Shown here piece by piece: positions 23,641 to 34,036 of a stretch of 64,000 bases of DNA (positions are counted from its first letter, which is position 1; every line of letters starts with the position of its first letter). The notes under the pieces were generated by a model that was not told where the DNA came from, made no database searches, and saw nothing but the letters and a program-made list of their open reading frames with translations. Location: the NCBI GenBank assembly GCA_029204225.1, contig CM055096.1, positions 34,735,143 through 34,799,142 on the forward strand, in the 5' to 3' direction. Position numbers and translations under genes: made by a program. This DNA comes from Diphasiastrum complanatum. Taxonomy: Eukaryota; Streptophyta; Lycopodiopsida; Lycopodiales; Lycopodiaceae.

Positions 23641-24804
23641 TCCTAATCCAAAGGTCCTCCAAGTAACTTGCAAGCTCCAAGATGCTCCCCAACTCCAAGC
23701 TAGGATGCCTCCACCTGCAAGTAAGGATCTTCAAGCCTCCATGGATCTCTCCTCCACCTGTGTCCCTAATCTTAATTACAAAGGCAGATAACAAGTGGCC
23801 TCAAGTATTCACCACCAAACCATAGCTAGCTAGCACATGCAATCCTGCAACTTGGCTAATCTAGCACTCTCTTGCTAACCAATAACTAATCACAAGCATA
23901 CCACTACAAACCATAGCATACTCAAGATCCAAACCCTACTTATGTCCCATACCATAAGCAAGATCCAAACCCCTAAGCATACTACACACAAGAAAACACT
24001 CTATACACTACTAGCCACATTAGAGCATAAGCATAGCAAACAAAAGAGATCTCTCTCCCTCCCTATGGGCGCCCTCCTCCCCTCATATAGATGGCAAATG
24101 GCACCCTCCAATATACTATGGAGTTCCATGCACAACCAATGAGAAAGAGAGAGGCCTAGGGGAGTTAAAGAACCTTCATAGGCTTATGGAAGGTCATAAC
24201 CTATGACTCTTTGAATGGCTTTCTTGTGGGAGTTGGGAACTCAATGGACACCTTGGAAGTGCACCCTCCTACTAGGTCCCATTGCCCAAGTTGTGCTTGT
24301 ATACTTTGGGCCAAGACCAATAAAGTGATATGGTTCAAGGTTGAGGCCCAAGGTTTAGATTCTAGAAAAATAGCCAAAACACCCATGGTAATGACTTTCT
24401 AACACCTAGGTTCCATACCTCCAACCAAGGCATAGACACCTACCTGCCCTTATCTAAGGACACAGTACCTTAATCTAAAGGCACATACCCTTAATCCTAA
24501 TGGTACCCCTTATCGAAGGGTAACTTGATTCCATACCTCTGACCAAGGTATAGTCACTTGCTTGCCCTTATCCAAAGGCACCTACCCTTAATCCTAAGGG
24601 TACCCCTTATCCAAGGATAACTTGCCATTTAGCTCCCAACACTAAATGGACATATAGGGGTCACTGAAGTACTGCTAGTTACATAGGTATGTAACAAAGC
24701 ATATCTTCTATAGACTAGTTCATCTATTCAGTTTGACCATCTGATTTTGGAAGATATGATGTCCCTAGACTCAATGTGGTCTCCAATTTCCCAAAGACCG
24801 CTTG
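23641..24804. other. Unassigned repeat-like DNA
   Basis: C/A-rich sequence with many short recurring words. No protein motif. It contains the tandem duplication listed separately at 24410-24630. Confidence 0.4.
24410..24630 (+). repeat. Two-unit tandem repeat, period about 120 bases
   Basis: TTCCATACCTCCAACCAAGG at about 24412 recurs as TTCCATACCTCTGACCAAGG at about 24530. Each is followed by CTTGCCCTTATC-like sequence, CCCTTAATCCTAA and GGTACCCCTTATC. Confidence 0.7.
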
Positions 24805-25280
24805 CTAGAATTTACCATGGATGTGACATTGGTTTGGAGAGAGCTGTGTATGTTGTAGCATGATACTTTCCACACTTCTAATAACTGCAACTTCTTTCCT
24901 GAAATCTTCAATAGGTGTATCCGGCTTTTGAAGGTGCGATTGCACAGCTAGAATCATAGATTCATGAGACAAAAGTAAATCCCTGTGATTGTTAAGGTAT
25001 TGAAATACACGGAGTTGATCTTCACAAAGAAGAGTCACCAAGGCAAATGGGGGTAAAGATGCATCTGGGGTGTCTGGAGTCAGAGGGAGACCTATAGTAA
25101 CTTCACTATTGTGAAGAATAGGATTTGATGGCGAGATAGGATCTGCAACAGGCATAGAAGTAGAAATAGGGATGACATAAGGCAAATCAGAACGAGGCAC
25201 TGGAGCAGGTGTAGATGGAGGTGTAGAAGAGGTTGAGGCTGATCAGAAGATGACTAAGGAGCAAAGGAAGGTGTTGCCTG
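24805..25280 (-). pseudogene. Unassigned minus-strand coding remnant, Pro-rich
   Basis: The open frame 25200-24805 has a Pro/Ser-rich start and a helical end (FRKEVAVIRSVESIMLQ). It has the same flavour (Pro-rich linker, then helix) as the block at 3177-3965, so it may be a copy of the same unknown element. No domain is recognised. Confidence 0.3.
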
Positions 25281-25559
25281 CAAATTTGCATGCGAGCAGG
25301 GAGGGGAGCTCCCCCTGTTATCTCCTTTCTTGTACCTGGTCATGGTACAGCAAGCCAAAGATACTGATCAGCGATGGAGCTATGTCCAGACAATCAGGCA
25401 GTCAGGAGGCCATCGTGCTCAGGCAGTATACTCAACAGTCAGGCCTGGTGGTAATGCTGGACAAACAAAGACATGAGAATGAATGAAATTATATATTCCA
25501 AACCAAAAGCTCAAACAGACTTTGATGTGCCTAGCTAGCAAATGTAGCTCATGAAATAT

Positions 25560-25940
25560 AATGAGATTATAGAGTATATTCATGAGATTTGAAGAATGAC
25601 ATGATGGTGGCTGAAGTGAAGGTGGGTGCCGATGACGTACATCAAGTTGATTGTTGCTAAGCTCTTGAGTTTGGTGTACGTGACATGGCAACATGAAATG
25701 CATGCGACTTGTGGTATGACGTCATCTTGTGAACGGCGGTGGGAGAAGTATGAGGTGATAGGTGGCTGTAACAAATCACCTCAGTAATGGTGGTACTGCA
25801 TTTGTCACTAATGCTAAAGATCTCTCTGATCATAAGGGCCTGACATCTTTGGTCCTCATAAGATATTAAGGAGTGTAAAGTCATTGGATGGTCCCCATAA
25901 ATCTCAGCTAGTCTAAGTATCCTAAATGCATGAATCATTT
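25560..25940 (-). pseudogene. LINE ORF2 C-terminal fragment
   Basis: The minus-strand frame contains IYGDHPMTLHSLISYEDQRC and ALMIREIFSI. It aligns with LFRDTPVTLRSLIAYEDSRC and ALMIRDVYTT of the long LINE at 28581-33975. Only the C-terminal tail after the zinc motif is left. Confidence 0.75.
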
Positions 25941-26394
25941 TTGCCTTAGATGAGGCTCACGATTCTATTTGTAGCTTTCTGAAATCATTTTTATCTTGAC
26001 CTTTTTGGCCTAAATTGCTAGAAGCTTTTCTTTTAGTCGTGCAAATTCTAGAGTCTATGCTATGATGTACTTTAAGGGTCTATATGTCATTCAATAAGTT
26101 GCGGACCCCCTGATGTGCATACCCAATTGATAGACCATAGACAGGGAGTCCAAAGGGTCATGGCAATCGTTTATGAATCAACAACTACTAATATATGTTT
26201 GTAACCTTCTCAGATTCACAAAATAGGAATGCCGAAATGAGGATCAATGGTGAAATTAGGATTAAAATGGTTTCTTAAGAATGCTTTTCCAAGCTGTTAT
26301 TGACTAAGAATGCTATATGAATATATTAGCAAAACAGTCATAGCTAACCCTTGCAGCTGAAGGCTATAGCAATATTAAGAGTCCAACAAGGCTA

Positions 26395-26575
26395 CTTGCC
26401 CTTCCTCACTCACATTAAAATCTACATAGAAAGCTTTGAGGGATGGTTTAGACAAGGAGGTGGTGCCAAGCTTAAAATGTGAGTTAAGGCTATTTGTGTG
26501 GTTGATGTGGTTCTTTTGGCAAACTCATTACAAGGCCTTGAACAACATCCAGTGGTGGTATATTAATTGAAATTG
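26395..26575 (+). pseudogene. Possible decayed LINE RT fragment
   Basis: The plus frame gives LPFLTHIKIYIESFEGWF, a GGGAKL stretch and VVDVVLLANSLQGLEQ. This parallels LSPVLFGLYIDELE, CGGGDCRL and YADVVLVSPTREGLQ of the long LINE. There is one stop and several changes. Orientation is opposite to the neighbouring LINE copies. Confidence 0.45.
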
Positions 26576-27480
26576 GAGTGATCCTGATATTTGCATTTGA
26601 GAGGGATAAAGTTCTGTTCACTCAAGAACACAACATTTTGGAGTGAAATACGTCGAAATCTTCATCAGGATGCATGTTTGATTAAGAGGCTTCCTCTGTA
26701 CGGGAAGCCTTTAATGTCTTGGAAGCAAGCATACGAAGAAAGATTGGTAGGCCACATCGTGCTTAAAGTAATTTGTTATTTTGAGAATATATCTTAAATT
26801 CATGCAAGAGATGCTCCTGGACGTGGTGATTCAGATTTGCAAGCGACTTCAAGGCTTAAGTGTATGGTGGAATATTTCAAGAATTTGTTTTCTTACTGGA
26901 AGATGGTTCAGAACAAGCAAAAGGCTCTGATTTGACTAGTAACATTAATCCCCATAGAAAGGTAAAAGGATGCTCAAAGGCCAAATGGGCTGGGCTGGGA
27001 CAAGGGATGAATCATTGTAGCGGGAAGAGAGCATTTGACAAATATGGGCTTGTGCACGTTGAATCTCAGCCATACTCATATCTTGTTTTAGCAGTGAAGA
27101 GACTGTATCAAATTTTGAATTCCAAGTTGTGCGGATGACACTTTTCAGAACCATTTCTGATCTGGCACGAGCATGAATCCTGGAGACTTGGGTTCAAGCA
27201 AAAGATCCTATTATCTGTTTTTGGTTAACCGCGCATTGTAGGTAGGGTAATTTTTCTTTCACAGCTTTTTGCTGCACATTTGCATTTTCCTTTCCTTGTC
27301 TTTTACCATGGCAAACATTGCTTCTCAACAGGTGCATGCTTTAGGATCTGACCATCTTGACTTTTCTGCAAAGCTTCTATTACCTCATCTTTGCTATCAT
27401 ATTCTTGGATTTGATCTTTTATAAGCTACTTCTGGTTTGTAAAAGTAGCAGCTATTAAGTTATATTCTGCTCTATGACAG
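26576..27480. other. DNA upstream of FLX exon 1
   Basis: No coding signal. The last 60 bases are T-rich and end TCTATGACAG|GTTGAATTG, a good splice acceptor. This segment is therefore probably the end of the leader intron. Confidence 0.5.
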
Positions 27481-27508
27481 GTTGAATTGTGATCAATTTG
27501 AAGGTGGC

Positions 27509-28083
27509 ATGGCTGGAAGGGGAAGAATGCCGCCTGCACATATGCTACATCCTGGTGCTGCAGGCTTGCTAACTGATCCAATAATTCCTCGAGCTGGAAC
27601 TGGATCAATTGGACAGCCAGGTCAACCACCACTGGGATCTCAGCAGCAATTACCTCCATCCATGGTTCTTATTGAGCATAAAATGGCAACACAACATGCT
27701 GAAATACAAAAACTACTGACAGAGAATCAACGGCTTGCAGCTGCTCACTTGGCCCTCCGCCAAGAACTCGCAAGTGCTCGTCAGGAAGTACAACATCTTC
27801 AGCAGCAGATGTCTAGAATGCAAATGGAGGAAGAGAGCAGAATGATGTCATTGATTGAGAAAGCAGCCAAATTAGAGGAAGACTTGAGAGCGGCTGAACC
27901 TCTTAAGGCTGAATTGCAGCGAGTACACAATGATGCCCAACAGCTCAATGGTCAAAGACAGGAACTCATGGGGCACATCCAGCAGATAACACAGGAGTTG
28001 CAGAAGTCGCATGCTGATTCTCAACAATCCATTGCTATTCAAAGTGAAAATGAGAAGTTGAGACAAGAGCTTGAACGTTCTAG
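27509..28083 (+). CDS. FLX-like protein, coding exon 1 (residues 1-191 and part of 192)
   Basis: The start ATG at 27509 gives MAGRGRMPPAHMLHP, a typical FLX-family N-terminus. It follows a splice acceptor at 27479-27480, so a leader intron is likely. Residues 16-50 are Gly/Pro/Gln-rich. From residue 52 (MVLIEHKMATQHAEIQKLL, then ENQRLAAAHLALRQEL) to about 192 runs the long coiled coil that defines the family. In Arabidopsis, FLX is a leucine-zipper protein that works with FRIGIDA in a nuclear complex activating FLC. FLX-like proteins occur across land plants, and their role outside flowering plants is not established. The exon ends ...TCTAG|GTAAAT, phase 2. The full coding sequence is the join of the four exons (539 residues). 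The frame here is intact and sits between TE blocks. Confidence 0.93.
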
Positions 28084-28326
28084 GTAAATTGTTGCTAAAG
28101 TTTGCAAGTGTGTTGAAGAAGCTTATGAAACTTCTATCCGTATTGGTTATTGTTATTCTCATTGTCATTGCTGGAAAGTTGTATATAAGTACAACTAGCT
28201 GCTAATGTTGCCACAAAAAAATTGACAAAAATTTACGGTGGGAAAATATGTAATATTGTTGTGAGAGAGAGGGTTTGAAGACATTCAGCACTTATTTGGA
28301 TGGAATAAAGATAAACTTCAAAATGC

Positions 28327-28329
<3 letters not shown>

Positions 28330-28384
<55 letters not shown>

Positions 28385-28390
28385 TGAGAG
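28330..28390. repeat. (GA)n microsatellite at LINE 3' junction
   Basis: A GA tract runs 28330-28382, then GCGTGAGAGAG. It borders the 3' end of the truncated LINE copy. Confidence 0.95.
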
Positions 28391-28556
28391 AGCTTTAATA
28401 ATGTCTTTTCCATGCCAAAAGGCATGTAAGACTAATAAATGTACATGTCAAGTATGTGTTATCAGTGGGAGTGTATGAAAACGTCTCCAAAAATAGTAAC
28501 AAAAGAAAACAATATAACTGAATACTACGAACTGACATGAGTGAGATATGTAGGAA
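28391..28556 (-). mobile_element. 5'-truncated LINE copy (3' UTR only)
   Basis: CTTTAATAATGTCTTTTCCA, AAAGGCATGTAAGACTA and AACGTCTCC match the 3' UTR of the long LINE at 28585-28685 in order and strand. About 165 bp remain. Both sides abut GA-rich tracts. Confidence 0.8.
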
Positions 28557-28559
28557 TAC

Positions 28560-28584
28560 AGAGAGAGAGAGAAGAAGAAAGAAA
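28560..28584. repeat. Short (GA)n/GAA tract between two LINE copies
   Basis: AGAGAGAGAGAGAAGAAGAA then AGAAAG separates the truncated LINE copy from the 3' end of the long copy. Confidence 0.85.
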
Positions 28585-28777
28585 GCTTTATTAATGTCTT
28601 TTCCATGTCAAAAGGCATATAAGACTAGTAAATGTACATGTCAAGTATGTGGTAACCATAGGAGCGTATGAAACGTCTCCAAAACAGTAACAAAAGTAGC
28701 AATCGAGAGCTAAAGCTATAAACTGAAATAGATGTGATGCTATTAGAAACATGTGGGAGCATGTATACTGCTAACAG

Positions 28778-29300
28778 TCATGAGTGAGGTATGACGCTAT
28801 CATCTAGTCCTGTCCTGCTGGTGCTGATGATATAGAAGGATGTAATACGGCCTGTGGCATGAAGGGCCACTGGTGGTCTCTGACGTCGTCTGAGAGGATG
28901 AAGAGGTCTCCTCGTGATAGGTCGAGTAGCTCGTGCTGCAACATGGGTATGTGTGGGACGCTGTCTCTGGTCTCTGTGGGCAAGTAGGTCATCATCATCA
29001 TCGTCACCGTCATCAAAATGTCCTCTTCTAATGGAGAAGAAAGAAGTGATCTGAGGCTGAGAAACCTGACTCGGCTGGGCTGTCTGATACAAATCCTGTC
29101 GTAGTATAAACATCTCGTATCATGAGTGCGGCGCATCGGGAATCCTCATAAGCTATGAGCGATCGTAAGGTGACAGGTGTGTCTCGGAACAAACAGTGGT
29201 ATCTCCCTCTGATCTCGTAATATACCGGGCACCTAAAGATAAAGTGCTCCTCTGACTCCACCTCCTCTAAAGAGCATGACTGGCAAATCCGCTCCTCTCT
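28778..29300 (-). pseudogene. LINE ORF2 C-terminal zinc motif and tail
   Basis: On the minus strand the frame reads CQSCSLEEVESEEHFIFRCP, a C-x2-C...H-x4-C motif like the zf-RVT region at the end of many LINE ORF2 proteins. PVYYEIRGRYHCLFRDTP and the tail follow. It is thought to bind template RNA. Confidence 0.8.
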
Positions 29301-29430
29301 CGGGGTACCCTAGAATCTACCAGTCTCAATAGCCAACTGATGTGATGATACACCGAGTTGTCCCAATGTAAATCTGAGGCAATGTGATAGTCTGGAGTCC
29401 AAATAATGCGGTAAGACCGGGAACCCTGCT

Positions 29431-30275
29431 ATGTCAAGCTCAATAAAATGAGTCCAGTAGTAGCCGGGTTTCACCCCAAGCTGTCGCCCCCAAGTACGGT
29501 CGAGATATGCCCGATATAAGATGCGCCTGATATACTGATGAGTACCTGAGGGGAGCTCTGTAATGGAGATACCAAATGACTCAAGGAGGAAATGGGATGC
29601 GTGAGAGAACCACGATAGTCGATAACCCTGGTCATGAAGAAAGTGCGAGGAGACAAGTGCTGTCTGTGTATATCTCATATCCTCATCGGGCAGAGCCTGG
29701 ATTCTCTGAATGTATGTGATAAGCTGGAACGCGGCATATATCTGAATGGGTGGAACGACAAACTCTGCAAGAAGGATCTCATGTGGAACCGAGGGCTTCG
29801 CCCGAATCATACTGGCTAACATGGTGGTCTGCAATCGTGAAATGCTGGCCCAATGTCAAGCTCAATAAAATGAGTCCAGTAGTAGCCGGGTTTCACCCCA
29901 AGCTGTCGCCCCCAAGTACGGTCGAGATATGCCCGATATAAGATGCGCCTGATATACTGATGAGTACCTGAGGGGAGCTCTGTAATGGAGATACCAAATG
30001 ACTCAAGGAGGAAATGGGATGCCTGAGAGAACCACGATAGTCGATAACCCTGGTCATGAAGAAAGTGCGAGGAGACAAGTGCTGTATGTGTATATCTCAT
30101 ATCCTCATCGGGCAGAGCCTGGATTCTCTGAGTGTATGTGATAAGTTGGAACGCGGCATATATTTGAATGGGTGGAACGACAAACTCTGCAAGAAGGATC
30201 TCATGTGGAACCGAGGGCTTCGCCTAAATCATACGGGCTAACATGGTGGTCTGCAATCGGAAATGCTGGCCCAAT
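29431..30275 (-). repeat. 422-bp tandem duplication inside LINE ORF2
   Basis: 29431-29852 and 29853-30275 are nearly identical (few changes, for example GATGCGTGAG versus GATGCCTGAG and GCTGTCTGTG versus GCTGTATGTG). Each unit encodes the same segment (ALPDEDMRYTQTALVSSHFL and so on). The duplication disrupts the ORF2 frame. Confidence 0.92.
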
Positions 30276-31908
30276 GTGATGAAGGGAGGCCGGTGCACCA
30301 TGTCTCTGCTGCATATAAGGCTGTGGGGGTGACAATAGTATCAAAGAGTCTACACTTACTGCGAACATCTCGGATGAGCTTCCTGAAACAGAACCGCTCA
30401 AGCTGAATAAGAGAGGAATGCCCCTTCCCAAGTCGGGTGGTGGCAGCTTGCCGCATGCTGAAGGTAGGACCAGAGAAGAGTATCCCCACATAGGTATAAG
30501 AGGAAGCTACCTCTAAGGCCTGTCCATCTAGGATGAGCTCCTGGCGTTGCATGAAGGCTCTCAAAGTGTTGAAGACCATAACCTTGGTCTTCGCAGTGTT
30601 CACCCCCAATCCCCATCCGGTACAAAATCCCAGTAAACAATCCAGCTGCCTCTGCAAACCCTCTCTGGTCGGGGATACTAGTACTACATCCGCATAAAGG
30701 AGAATAGCAATCAGAATGGTGCCAAGTCTACAGTCACCCCCGCCACACTGGGAGATGACTCGCTCTAACTCATCAATATACAATCCAAAGAGAACCGGTG
30801 AAAGAGAGCACCCCTGTTTCACCCCAATGGTGCTCCAAATGTGATCAGATAAGCCACTGCTATGTCAGAAACATCCCAAGACCTTCTCATAAAGAGCCAT
30901 CACTGCTAAAACAATATCTGTGGAGAAACCAAGGTCACGAAGTCTCTGAATGAGCAGGGAGCGTGTTACAGAATCGAAGGCCTTCTTGAAATCTACAAAA
31001 CAACAGTAAACCCTCTCTTTCCTGTACTTAGCTTCCTCGATCAAGGCTCGAAGTGTAAAAATATGGTCAGTGGTAGAATAATGAGATCGGAAACCTGCCT
31101 GCCCCAATGCATGTAATCTCCGAGCTTCCGCCTCTGAACTCACTGCAGACTGGAGTATGGTACCATAGAGCTTCGTGAGAACATGTCCGATCATGATGGT
31201 GCGGTAATTACCAGGACTCATGGGATCACCATTTTTATGAATAGGGTGGATGATGTTGGTGCACCAGGATGAGGGGAAACCAGAGACAACGGCGGAATTG
31301 AGGAGAGTGGCTAATGTGGGAGCAAGGAGGTCGGAAGCATGGGTTAGGAGTTCAGATTCAAGGTCTGCGATATCTCTTGCTTTATGGGACTTCATTCTCT
31401 TGATGGCCGCAAGTACCATGTCAGATGTGAAGAAGGTGAACTCAGAGGGGCTTAGGGAGATAGAGATGGGTGCGTCAGTGGATATGGTATATAGTTTGGT
31501 AGCGTATTCGGTCCATATGCGAAGGTCATCCAGGAGGGGTGGTGGAGCACAAGGGATAAACTCACGCCAAAAGGCGCCTGAAGAGGAACTGAAGAGAAGA
31601 TCAACAAGACGCGTTCCTTCGGAGTCATCATATATACGCTTTTTTCGGCGGAGTGTGTGACGGTAAGAGCGCCTGGCGGAGTGGAGGAGATGAGGATCGT
31701 GAGTGCGGGCATGGGTGACAAGCTGACGAAGAGAGCGACATTCAACATCATACCACGGGGGGTGTGGGGGTCGTATCGATGAGGAGCGGGTGCCTCTGCT
31801 TTTATGGGGTTTAGATGGAAAAGCAAGGGAAGCAGCGGTATGAAGAGAAGTGCTAAGAAAGGCAGCTTGAGTCTCGATTGTACTATCGCGAGGGAAGGAA
31901 TGGAGCAA
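30238..31908 (-). pseudogene. LINE ORF2 reverse transcriptase
   Basis: In the minus direction: GNYRTIMIGHVLTKLYGTIL (RT block 1), GQAGFRSHYSTTDHIFTLRA, VDFKKAFDSV with the first catalytic Asp, then a frameshift at about 30850. KQGCSLSPVLFGLYIDELE and LLYADVVLV follow. The usual YADD is YADV, so the second catalytic Asp of the box is lost. The QGC.LSP..F..YID form of motif B is like RTE/CR1/L2-type LINEs rather than plant L1 (QGDPLSP). The protein would copy element RNA at the nick, but this copy is dead. Confidence 0.88.
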
Positions 31909-31913
31909 TGAGG

Positions 31914-32590
31914 TTAGTAGATGGCTAACTCATGGGCCTCTCCAAACTGCAATAAATGCTCACCGTAAGGGGTAGTAGGTCCCAAGTTGTCCTCTGAAAT
32001 CCTGGTAACTCCCATATCATCGCTGTCAAGGGCATGAACGCGGAGCTGGTCGGTGATGTCATAGAACTCTGACTGCCGTGAAGAGGTTCGGGCATTAAAA
32101 TCTCCAGTGAGGAGAATATGCCCCCACTCTGCGAATTTGATAATATCAGGCGATAGATCAAGGTAGGGTGAACCTGTGCCCTCAGCAAAGGACGAAGACT
32201 CTGGAGGAAAATAACAGGCCGCCACAAAGAGGTCCCTGTCCAACCCAATATCCTGCCCAGCAATATGAATCCATATATACCGTGCATGCTCGTCGTGTCT
32301 GATGAACTCAATGCTCGGATGAAGAGACTCTCTGTATAAACATGCAACACCTCCGGATCCACGACCGCTAGCTGATCTAGTCTCAAGTCTGTACACGGAA
32401 TCCCATCTGTATTCTGGAAAAATAGGTAATCCTCTCTCCTAACTCTCATGAGTCTCCATAAAGAACAGTAAATCCCTGTCAGTGATGAAATCGATCAAGT
32501 CGCCAGCAATGGAAGATGAGTGTAAACCATCACAGTTCCATACTCCAATGCGGAGATGGTGTGGGTGGGGCCCCGGGGCACTCCCGAACC
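31914..32590 (-). pseudogene. LINE ORF2 apurinic-type endonuclease
   Basis: The minus strand starts with LRIGVWNCDGL, then DRDLLFFMETHE (catalytic Glu), SASGRGSGGVACLYRES, ARYIWIHIAG and HILLTGDFNAR (catalytic Asp/Asn). These are the successive APE-endonuclease motifs. Two frame changes split it (about 32400-32450). The C-terminal SDH motif is not seen before the RT frame. This enzyme would nick the target DNA, so it decides target choice. Confidence 0.85.
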
Positions 32591-32660
32591 CGGGGACCCC
32601 AAATCCCTAGTACTGGGAGCTGCTAGGTGCGCTGTCAAGAAAACGCACTCGTCCATCTCG

Positions 32661-33972
32661 TTAAATGACTCGTCTGCCAGACTCACGGGTCGTACGCCTC
32701 TCCTCTACCTGGATATATGTGAGGTCGTCGTCCATATAGATAGTGGTACCACGTAGCTTAGCTCCGCACCGCAAAGCATCTCGACGACTCTCGAGGGAGG
32801 TGAACCGAAGAATGAGTGTGGCTGCATCTCTAGTGGTCCTCCATGCGGTGTCTAACCCCTCTGTCCTATGCCCGAGAGTGATGTCGAGAAAGCGTTTAGC
32901 TTCAGCCAATGCATCCTGTGTATCTAGAACTCCACGAACTCTAATATTGTGGGATTTTTGGTCTCAAGATTTCTCTTCCGAGATGGTGGCTGAGATAACT
33001 GAGGAGATGGGAGCGTTGGGTTTGGTGCCCTTTTTCAAAACTGATGCCCAGGAAAGGGCCTCTTCGTGTTGCTTCTCAATCTTGGTTTCTAGCTCCCGTA
33101 GCATGTTGGTGGTGGATTCCGAAGCTGCGGCCTGTTTGATTCCGATGGATTGTTCGAGTGAGGCAACCTTGGACTGTAATAGCTTCTTCTCGTTGATCAA
33201 AGAAGTAACCGTTCCTTTCAGTTGTGAAATTTCATACCGCAAAAATTGGAAATCTGCCTTGAATTGATCAATCTGCCAAGATGAAAAAAGTTCAATTGAT
33301 TTAGAAGGCGTATACGGAATATTGGCTGTAGACTGTGGTGCCGTGAAGGAGGAAGAGTGAGCAATGATCTGTGGGAAGAATAGGGTCAGAAGACAGAAGA
33401 GGAGCTGAATCAGGGGAGCAGCCATCAGAGAGGGGGGTGAGAGTTGTAGTAGGAGAGGGAGATGGGTCATCAAGGGGGTGAGGTGAAGTGGCAGCGAGGG
33501 GGGGGGGGCTGGAATGACAATGGGGTGAGGTGAGAGATCAGCGAGGGGGTGAGGTGAGGGATCAGCGAGGGGGTGAGGCGAGGGGGGTGACAAGGAGGGG
33601 TCAGCGAGGAGGATGGGTGAGGGGGTGGCAGCTAGGAGATCAGGGAGGTCAGCGAGGGGGGGGATGGAGCAGCGAGGGGGGAAGGGGAAGGAACAGCGAG
33701 GGGGTTAGGGGAAGGATCAGCGAGGGAAGGGGCAGCGAGGGGGGAAGAAGGAGCATTGAGGGAAGGGGCAGCGAGGGAAGGGGCACCAGCGAGGGGGGAA
33801 GAAGGAGCAGCGAGGAGGTTACGGGAAGGGGCAGCGAGGGAAGGAGAGCAGCGAGGGGGTTAGGGGAAGGGGCAGCAAGGGGAGGTGAGTGGTGAGCGTG
33901 GGAGGTGAGTGAGGAGGTGGCTGGGGATCGTGCTGATCTACGAGCAGGGGCGCGAGGAGGAGGAGGGGCCAT
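32661..33972 (-). pseudogene. LINE ORF1 protein
   Basis: It begins MAPPPPRAPARRSARS at 33972 in a strong start context (CACCATGG). A Pro/Ser/Leu-rich region made of short GCGAGGGG-type DNA repeats follows, with a frame slip near 33600. Then comes a coiled coil (LRYEISQLKGTVTSLINEKK, LELETKIEKQHEEAL-like, about 33300-33020). The C-terminal domain has RVRGVLDTQDALAEAKRFL and AATLILRFTSLESRRDALR, which looks RRM-like. ORF1 proteins bind LINE RNA. It ends at 32661, before ORF2. Confidence 0.75.
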
Positions 33973-33974
33973 GG

Positions 33975-33975
<1 letters not shown>

Positions 33976-34034
<59 letters not shown>
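33976..34034. repeat. (GA)n microsatellite at LINE 5' junction
   Basis: A pure GA tract of about 58 bp abuts the LINE ORF1 start. With the tracts at 28330 and 28560 it brackets both LINE copies. Confidence 0.95.

Positions 34035-34036
<2 letters not shown>

Larger units (their letters stand above)
28581..33975 (-). mobile_element. Near full-length LINE, minus strand
   Basis: About 5.4 kb including a 422-bp internal duplication. The minus-strand order is ORF1 (Pro-rich, coiled coil, small C-terminal domain), ORF2 (endonuclease, reverse transcriptase, C-terminal zinc motif), then a 3' UTR ending AAAG at a GA tract. The 5' end is the ORF1 start codon context CACCATGG, sitting directly on the (GA)n tract at 33976-34034. 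There are no LTRs and no poly(A) tail. Frameshifts and stops make it inactive. Related pieces lie at 25560-25940, 26395-26575, 28391-28556 and 53740-54040. Confidence 0.88.

Noticed and set aside
33530-33895. Plus-strand Gly/Arg-rich open frame
   Set aside because: It is the antisense of the repetitive Pro-rich part of LINE ORF1.
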